Below are positions 59,595 to 64,000 of a DNA stretch of 64,000 nt, in pieces. Source of the stretch: Desulfoferrobacter suflitae (GTDB lineage: Bacteria > Desulfobacterota > Syntrophobacteria > Syntrophobacterales > Syntrophobacteraceae); the NCBI RefSeq assembly GCF_022603395.1, contig NZ_JAIBKA010000012.1:62001-126000 (forward strand), given 5' to 3'. The notes beneath the pieces are model-generated. The model was given only the letters and a program-made list of their open reading frames with translations, did not search any database and was not told where the DNA came from. The translations under genes and the position numbers were made by a program. How positions within the stretch are numbered: position 1 is the first letter of the stretch; each line of letters opens with the position of its first letter.

Positions 59595-60302
59595 TTATGC
59601 GCCCATGAAGGGCCGGACAATGAAGTAAACACCAAGAATGCCGATGGCGATTCCGGCGCATTTGCGAAACCACAGGCCTCCTTCGTGAAAAGAGCTGCTC
59701 TCAAGTAGTTTTCTAACCGTTGCGGTCGAGCTGCCGGCAACGGCAATGGGAATGGAATGGCCGATGCCGAAGAGCACGATGAAGAAAACCCCCGTAATCA
59801 CTTTCTGTTGAATAGTGATAATGGCAAGGATCGGGGCAATAAAGCCGAAGGTGCAAGAGCCCGAAAGGATCCCATAAGCCAGACCCAGAGCAAAGGCGCC
59901 GAGCAATCCCTTGATTTTAATGCGACCGAGCAGACTGCCGCCCATCGAGCATTTGGCAAGGCCCATCATATCGAACGCCACCCAAATGAGTATGATCCCC
60001 ACCAGAATGGTCCAGTATGACCCCACATCGCCCAGCATTCGGCCAAGCAAGGCGCAGACGATGCCGACCAGGGCAATGGTGATGAACAGGCCAACCGTGA
60101 AGGCCACCGAGTACTGCGCTGCAGACCTTGCGTTAAGGGCTTTTTCCTGCCCGGCCACATAGCTCACAATCAGTGGGATGGATGCCATATGGCACGGGCT
60201 GAAGACCACGCTCACCATGCCCCAGAGAAAGCAGCCCACGGCAGCCAGCGCAGTGCCGGTCATCATCCACGAATTGATGGTCAGCAAAAATTGATCGAAC
60301 AT
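59595..60302 (-). CDS. ccdA: CcdA-like cytochrome c biogenesis / thiol reductant transporter
   Basis: 235 residues, six or seven helices. The first pore motif VFSPCHMASIPLIVSYVAGQ contains the Cys-Pro pair and the second SGSCTFGFIAPILAII the partner cysteine, the two redox cysteines that carry electrons across the membrane in CcdA/DsbD. ATG 60302 follows AAAGGATTTATAC. Downstream along the cluster are a periplasmic thioredoxin and a VKOR-DsbA fusion, so it probably keeps the periplasmic thioredoxin at 60790 reduced. Confidence 0.9.
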   Translation of the reverse strand: MFDQFLLTINSWMMTGTALAAVGCFLWGMVSVVFSPCHMASIPLIVSYVAGQEKALNARSAAQYSVAFTVGLFITIALVGIVCALLGRMLGDVGSYWTILVGIILIWVAFDMMGLAKCSMGGSLLGRIKIKGLLGAFALGLAYGILSGSCTFGFIAPILAIITIQQKVITGVFFIVLFGIGHSIPIAVAGSSTATVRKLLESSSFHEGGLWFRKCAGIAIGILGVYFIVRPFMGA

Positions 60303-60317
60303 GTATAAATCCTTTAT

Positions 60318-60366
60318 TGAGTGAACAGTAGACAGTGAGCGGTGATGAGTGAGCAGTGAGCAGTTA
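60318..60366. repeat. heptamer array (GTGARCR type)
   Basis: About seven units (GAGTGAA CAGTAGA CAGTGAG CGGTGAT GAGTGAG CAGTGAG CAGTTAA) between the ccdA and four-helix-bundle genes. Confidence 0.8.
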
Positions 60367-60371
60367 AGAGA

Positions 60372-60722
60372 TTATTTGTTTCTCAGGTACTTTATGAGGC
60401 CCACTGTCAGTTTTCGGACCTTCTCTATGCCCATCTCCAAGGCCTGAGAGCCGCTGATGAATTGGAGCTCTCTTGCCAGAATGTACTGAGTATCAAGTTC
60501 AGCTATAGAGCCTAAAGTTATGTGTAAAAAATGGATGAATTCCTTATCTGTGGCCCTGGCTGCACCTTCGGCTATGTTGCTCGCAATCGAAACGGCCGAG
60601 CGCCTCATTTGGGAGGTCAGCCCATACAATTCAGACGAAGGAAATTCACCAGTCAGCTCGTAAACGATTTTCGCCAGCGCAATCGCCTGTTTCCAAACTT
60701 CCAGTTCCTTATGAGTCGCCAT
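60372..60722 (-). CDS. four-helix bundle protein (23S rRNA IVP family)
   Basis: 116 residues, TIGR02436-like: starts HKELEVWKQAIALAKIVYEL, then GLTSQMRRSAVSIASNIAEG and FLHITLGSIAELDTQYILA. These small helical bundles are common next to unrelated genes in many bacteria; they are related to proteins encoded in rRNA intervening sequences, and their function is not known. The gene is bounded on both sides by heptamer arrays, so it may be a transferred cassette dropped into the thiol-redox gene cluster. Confidence 0.9.
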   Translation of the reverse strand: MATHKELEVWKQAIALAKIVYELTGEFPSSELYGLTSQMRRSAVSIASNIAEGAARATDKEFIHFLHITLGSIAELDTQYILARELQFISGSQALEMGIEKVRKLTVGLIKYLRNK

Positions 60723-60746
60723 TCACCATACTCCACCCAACTACCG

Positions 60747-60797
60747 ATACTCTTTCACCGTTCACCGTTCACTGCTCACCGTTCACTGCTCACTCAA
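60747..60797. repeat. heptamer array (GTGARCR type)
   Basis: Six units (TTCACCG TTCACCG TTCACTG CTCACCG TTCACTG CTCACTC); the last overlaps the TGA stop of the thioredoxin gene. Confidence 0.8.
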
Positions 60798-61173
60798 CAC
60801 CCAGTTTCTGCAATTGGGCGACGATGCTCTCTTTATCCATAAAGCCTACGTGGCGGTAGGCTTCTTCTCCGTTCTTGGCGTAGAAAATCTGGGTAGGGAT
60901 TGCCTGGATATTATATTTGGGCACTTCATCCCGGTGCTCCCAGACATCTATGAATAGAATGGCCGCCTTGCCTTTGTACTCTTCCTTCAGTTCCTCGATG
61001 ATGGGGGCCATCATTTTGCACGGAATGCACTTGGTGGCGCCCAGATCCAGCATGGTCACCATGCCTTTGACCGGCACTTCCGGCGGCAGGGGCGACTCTT
61101 CCGCTGCAAAGATCATTGCTGTCGATCCAAAAAGAAAAGTAAGAACAGCCATCAACAATATGCACTTTTTCAC
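60790..61173 (-). CDS. periplasmic thioredoxin-family protein
   Basis: 127 residues from GTG 61173 (AAAGGAGATATGA). Signal peptide MKKCILLMAVLTFLFGSTAM with cleavage probably after FAAE or nearby. A thioredoxin fold with active site GATKCIPCKMMAPIIEEL and cis-Pro loop NIQAIPTQIFYAKNG. It is exported, so in the periplasm it likely receives electrons from CcdA and reduces partner proteins. The pair of residues between the active cysteines (Ile-Pro) is unusual for reducing thioredoxins. Confidence 0.9.
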   Translation of the reverse strand: MKKCILLMAVLTFLFGSTAMIFAAEESPLPPEVPVKGMVTMLDLGATKCIPCKMMAPIIEELKEEYKGKAAILFIDVWEHRDEVPKYNIQAIPTQIFYAKNGEEAYRHVGFMDKESIVAQLQKLGVE

Positions 61174-61236
61174 TCATATCTCCTTTCAACTATTCATGCC
61201 TTCAAGCAATTGGTAATTCCCAATTGTGCATCACAC

Positions 61237-62709
61237 CTATTCCTTTGCTTCCCGTTTCCAGTCCCTATCTTTTCGGTTGTGGTCTCCCGCTTTCTTCAGA
61301 GCGGCATCAATCAAATCCTGGAAGTTCTCCAGGGAAAGTGCGCCGGAAGAGGGAACTCCATTGATTACGAAGGTCGGTGTCGAGTTGATCCCCGCCTTGC
61401 GCGCAGTCTCGACATCGGTCTCGACGGCGCTTTTATATTTTCCCGAGTCCAGGCATTCATCAAATTGACTGGTCTGTAGACTCAACTCAGCTGCGTGTTG
61501 TTTCAACCGGTTCGGGTTGAGCTCCTCTTGACTGGCAAATAAAACATCTTGATATTCCCAAAATTTTCCTTGTTCACCTGCGCAACGGGCTGCCTCGGCC
61601 GCCTTTTCCGCCCATTTGTGCATACGCAGGGGCAAGTCTTTGAAAACCCATTGGATTCTACCTTTGTATAGTTCCTTAACCTTACCGGTCACTTCATGGG
61701 CTTTGCGACAGGCGGGACAGAGATAATCGGAAAACTCAATCACCGTCACTGGAGCATTCGCCGGCCCAAGGCTGAAAGCCCCTTGCACATTCAGGTGAGC
61801 CAGGGGGGCAGCGGGTTCTTGCAAGTAGACAACGACATCCTGCGGTTCGGCCAACGATCTGCTGAACTCAACTACCTTCTGTTTGTACTCTTCGCTCTGT
61901 AGATAAGCCCGAATTCTGGCCTTAAGCTCGGCCTGAGAGTCCTTCCAGTCGAGCCATTTGTCCTGATTGGCTTGATAGTACTGTTCCACTTCCTCCTCAG
62001 TCACACTCACTTGTTGTGGAGGAACCGACTCGCGCACCAGCTGTTGAATGGTAACCCCACGCCGCTTGGCCTCTTCTTCCAGCAATCTTTCGGTGATGAT
62101 CCGATCGAGGCGCTCCTTCTTCTTGGCGAAGATCTGCATCTGCAACTGATACAGTTCGGATGCCAGCGGTTGCACCAGCTCTGCCGCGGTGATGGGCCGG
62201 CCCTTCACCATGGCGACAATTTTCTCGCTCTGCCGGTCAGGTTCCATGGCGAGCGATTGGTTTTCTCTGGGGATGATATAGGTTGCCAGAATGAAGGCGA
62301 GCAGGCTCACTGCGATGGTTTGCCATAAGCGCTCCCGCTTGAACGAAAAGAGCACAATCAAAATGACTATCAAACAATTGACCAGACAAAAGATACACAG
62401 GGCATGAAGCGAAACCATGATCCAGAGCAGGCTCAACTCAACTCCGAATGCGACCGCCACCCACCAGAAAACCAAAAAATGCGCCCAATACAGCAAAACC
62501 GCCAGAGCAATGTAGTAGATTGCACCCCAAAGCCATAACGGTAGTGTGAACAGAGTGAATTCGGCGGTTTCTTTGCAGCCGCCCGAAAAGCTGCCACACA
62601 TTGACGCCAGCCATGGAACGTATTCGGCGGCCCCGCTGACAGCTGCCACCCCTAAACCCAGCAGGCTCAGGACCAGCAAGAGCCTTTCTCTATTGAACTT
62701 CAATGACAT
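61237..62709 (-). CDS. VKOR-peptidylprolyl isomerase-DsbA fusion protein
   Basis: 490 residues from ATG 62709 with GGGGG upstream. Residues 1-150: VKOR domain, four to five helices with SMCGSFSGGCKETAEF and the quinone-side pair HALCIFCLVNCLI. Residues 165-300: a SurA-like N-terminal helical domain (GRPITAAELVQPLASELYQL, ERLLEEEAKRRGVTIQQLVR). Residues 320-490: DsbA-like thioredoxin with active site DYLCPACRKAH and GINSTPTFVING. One protein thus joins quinone-linked disulfide generation, a chaperone-like module and a disulfide carrier. It makes an oxidising counterpart to the reducing CcdA/thioredoxin pair beside it. Confidence 0.87.
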   Translation of the reverse strand: MSLKFNRERLLLVLSLLGLGVAAVSGAAEYVPWLASMCGSFSGGCKETAEFTLFTLPLWLWGAIYYIALAVLLYWAHFLVFWWVAVAFGVELSLLWIMVSLHALCIFCLVNCLIVILIVLFSFKRERLWQTIAVSLLAFILATYIIPRENQSLAMEPDRQSEKIVAMVKGRPITAAELVQPLASELYQLQMQIFAKKKERLDRIITERLLEEEAKRRGVTIQQLVRESVPPQQVSVTEEEVEQYYQANQDKWLDWKDSQAELKARIRAYLQSEEYKQKVVEFSRSLAEPQDVVVYLQEPAAPLAHLNVQGAFSLGPANAPVTVIEFSDYLCPACRKAHEVTGKVKELYKGRIQWVFKDLPLRMHKWAEKAAEAARCAGEQGKFWEYQDVLFASQEELNPNRLKQHAAELSLQTSQFDECLDSGKYKSAVETDVETARKAGINSTPTFVINGVPSSGALSLENFQDLIDAALKKAGDHNRKDRDWKREAKE

Positions 62710-62756
62710 TCTAACCCCCATCACAACAACGGTCGCAATGAAACATCAACGTAACA

Positions 62757-62800
62757 CTCTTTCTGCTCACTACCACTCCTCACTGCTCACCGCTCACTTG
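62757..62800. repeat. heptamer array (GTGARCR type) inside a gene end
   Basis: Units GCTCACT, CTCACTG, CTCACCG, CTCACTT; on the minus strand they encode the last residues and stop of the CDF-MauE gene. Confidence 0.7.
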
Positions 62801-64000
62801 CACCAGCAATAAGCTCCTTGTAGAACAGGTAGCCGCCCAAGATGAGGAATAAGCTGTCCCGAAACAAGTACCAGGTGGTGGCGGGGTCTCCCTCGGTGTT
62901 GGTAGTGAAGCAGCCGCAGTGCACATCGAGGCCGCGGGCTAGATTGAACAGTAATGCTCCGAAAAAGGCGACCAGCAGCAGATTGGTCAGCAGCAAGGCT
63001 CCGGGCAGCCATAAGCCAAATACCAGCAGAAGGCCGAGCGCCAGTTCCAGCCATGGCAAGATGATGGCGGTCAGGTTGACGACTGCGTCTGGAAGAATCT
63101 GATAATTGTAGACGGTTTGAGCAAACGCTGCAGGGTGCCATATTTTATCAATGGCGGCAAAAACGAATATGGCTCCCAGCAACAGTCGAACCCAGAACTG
63201 GAGGGGCTTTTTCGTGAACCAGCGGGTGCCCGTCGAGGTCCGCTTGTCTTCGACGGAAGATGAAGCATTGTCAGTGTTTGTGCAGGACAGCTCGCAAAGG
63301 ACGCTGCCGTTGCCGCATGCCGCGGTCTCGAACTGCAGAATCGGGTGATCGATGTCAAAGCGATCGTGCAGTTGTCGCCGTACTTTGTCACACAGGTCGT
63401 CCACTCTGCTGAGATGCTGGTCCGGCACGACCACATGGCACGAGAAGGCGACGCTGGATGAGCTCACATTCCAGGCATGCAGGTAATGAACCCCGAGGAT
63501 GCCCGGCATTTGCTCCAGATAGTCCCGCACCCGATGGATGTCGATGGTGGCGGGGGTGGCGTTCATCAGAATGCGGGTTGCTTCTTTCAATATGGACCAG
63601 CAGTTTTTGAAAATGAAAAGGGCGATCAAAATCGACAGCACCGGGTCGAGCCAGTACCATGGCTTGAACATAAGCACCAGGCCGTTTAAGAGTACCACGA
63701 CCGAGGTCAAAAGATCTCCCAGCATGTGAAGAAAAGCTCCGCGCACGTTGAGATTATGCTTTGAATCGCGGTGCAGAAGCCAGGCTGAGAGGCCGTTGCC
63801 GGCTACGCCAATGCCGGCGATGAGCGCCACCCAGCTTCCCAGCACGGCTTCGGGATGGTGCAGACGATGCAAGCCCATATAGATGATGAAGGCTCCTGCG
63901 CCTAACAGCAGCGCGACGTTGATAACCGCCGCGAGGATCTCGGCGCGTCGGTAGCCGAAAGTATTACTTGTGGTGGCCCCCTTCATGCCGATGCGGTTGG
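62787..64000 (-). CDS. CDF cation efflux protein fused to a MauE/DoxX-like membrane domain (N-terminus outside window)
   Basis: 404 codons in the window; an internal ATG at 63986 is preceded in frame by NRIG, so the true start is beyond 64000. The N-terminal part is a cation diffusion facilitator: FGYRRAEILAAVINVALLLG, helix V NVRGAFLHMLGDLLTSVVVL, and a cytoplasmic domain ending in RFDIDHPILQFET. At about residue 265 of the visible part a second unit begins (LQFWVRLLLGAIFVFAAIDK) with four helices and VHCGCFTT, typical of MauE/DoxX-like thiol-redox membrane proteins. Joining metal export with a thiol-redox domain is unusual. It lies next to CcdA, thioredoxin and VKOR-DsbA genes, which suggests redox-coupled metal handling. 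Confidence 0.87.
   Translation of the reverse strand, partial: NRIGMKGATTSNTFGYRRAEILAAVINVALLLGAGAFIIYMGLHRLHHPEAVLGSWVALIAGIGVAGNGLSAWLLHRDSKHNLNVRGAFLHMLGDLLTSVVVLLNGLVLMFKPWYWLDPVLSILIALFIFKNCWSILKEATRILMNATPATIDIHRVRDYLEQMPGILGVHYLHAWNVSSSSVAFSCHVVVPDQHLSRVDDLCDKVRRQLHDRFDIDHPILQFETAACGNGSVLCELSCTNTDNASSSVEDKRTSTGTRWFTKKPLQFWVRLLLGAIFVFAAIDKIWHPAAFAQTVYNYQILPDAVVNLTAIILPWLELALGLLLVFGLWLPGALLLTNLLLVAFFGALLFNLARGLDVHCGCFTTNTEGDPATTWYLFRDSLFLILGGYLFYKELIAGASER

Noticed and set aside
49685-60797. Heptamer arrays as a possible CRISPR array
   Set aside because: Unit length is 7 bases without spacers, and no cas genes are present.

Overview
The window looks like a chromosomal segment of an anaerobic, sulfur-metabolising member of the Desulfobacterota (Deltaproteobacteria; Syntrophobacter-like is my best guess). 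Grounds: HdrA/MvhD/Nfn-type electron-transfer proteins, a cysteine desulfidase, minimal SufBC, many sigma-54 activators with -24/-12 promoters, abundant universal stress proteins and intergenic heptamer repeats. I see no rRNA, tRNA or CRISPR array.

Layout. 1-6.3 kb: a minus-strand cluster (NifX-like protein, radical SAM/SPASM enzyme, NAD-synthetase-like amidotransferase, two unknown proteins, a cyclopropane-fatty-acyl synthase cut by the window edge) behind a sigma-54 promoter and next to its likely activator. 6.3-7.0 kb: toxin-antitoxin pair. 7.3-20.9 kb: accessory genes (stress proteins, a sensor kinase with a decayed ATPase domain, ABC exporter, patatin, flavoprotein, DUF4405-like membrane protein, TauE), an IS200 element, MITE-like repeats and a gene remnant. 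21.2-24.5 kb: a zinc-binding protein and an insertion sequence with an apparent -1 frameshift, inserted at the stop codon of a lipoprotein gene. 24.3-29.8 kb: two ArsP-type permeases, a NifX-like protein, a thioredoxin-like protein and a second sigma-54 activator, with a promoter and a likely enhancer palindrome. 30.0-33.0 kb: a MarR regulator gene split by a complete ISL3 element (8-bp target duplication), then a third ArsP-type permease and a Cys-Cys mini-protein.

33.2-47.3 kb is the metabolic core: eleven minus-strand genes, probably one operon, for a formate-dehydrogenase-like protein without its catalytic Cys/Sec, NfnA- and NfnB-like subunits, HdrA, MvhD, an iron-sulfur protein, SufC, SufB, L-cysteine desulfidase, a DUF169 protein and a ferredoxin. 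The promoter of this operon and the promoter of the broken MarR gene each carry a GTTGACA-N-TGTCAAC palindrome over the -35 box, and the nearby permease gene has a third copy. The MarR protein was therefore probably the repressor of all three loci and is now disrupted.

47.7-52.6 kb: two related histidine kinases and a GlpC/HdrD-like iron-sulfur protein. 52.9-59.5 kb: an RND efflux operon (TolC, adaptor, pump) bracketed by two related 49-codon genes; the downstream one has an in-frame TGA followed at once by a hairpin with bacterial SECIS geometry and 18 more coding-like codons, so it is a candidate selenoprotein. 59.6-64 kb: CcdA, periplasmic thioredoxin, a VKOR-PPIase-DsbA fusion and a CDF-MauE fusion, together a thiol-redox/metal module that runs off the window.
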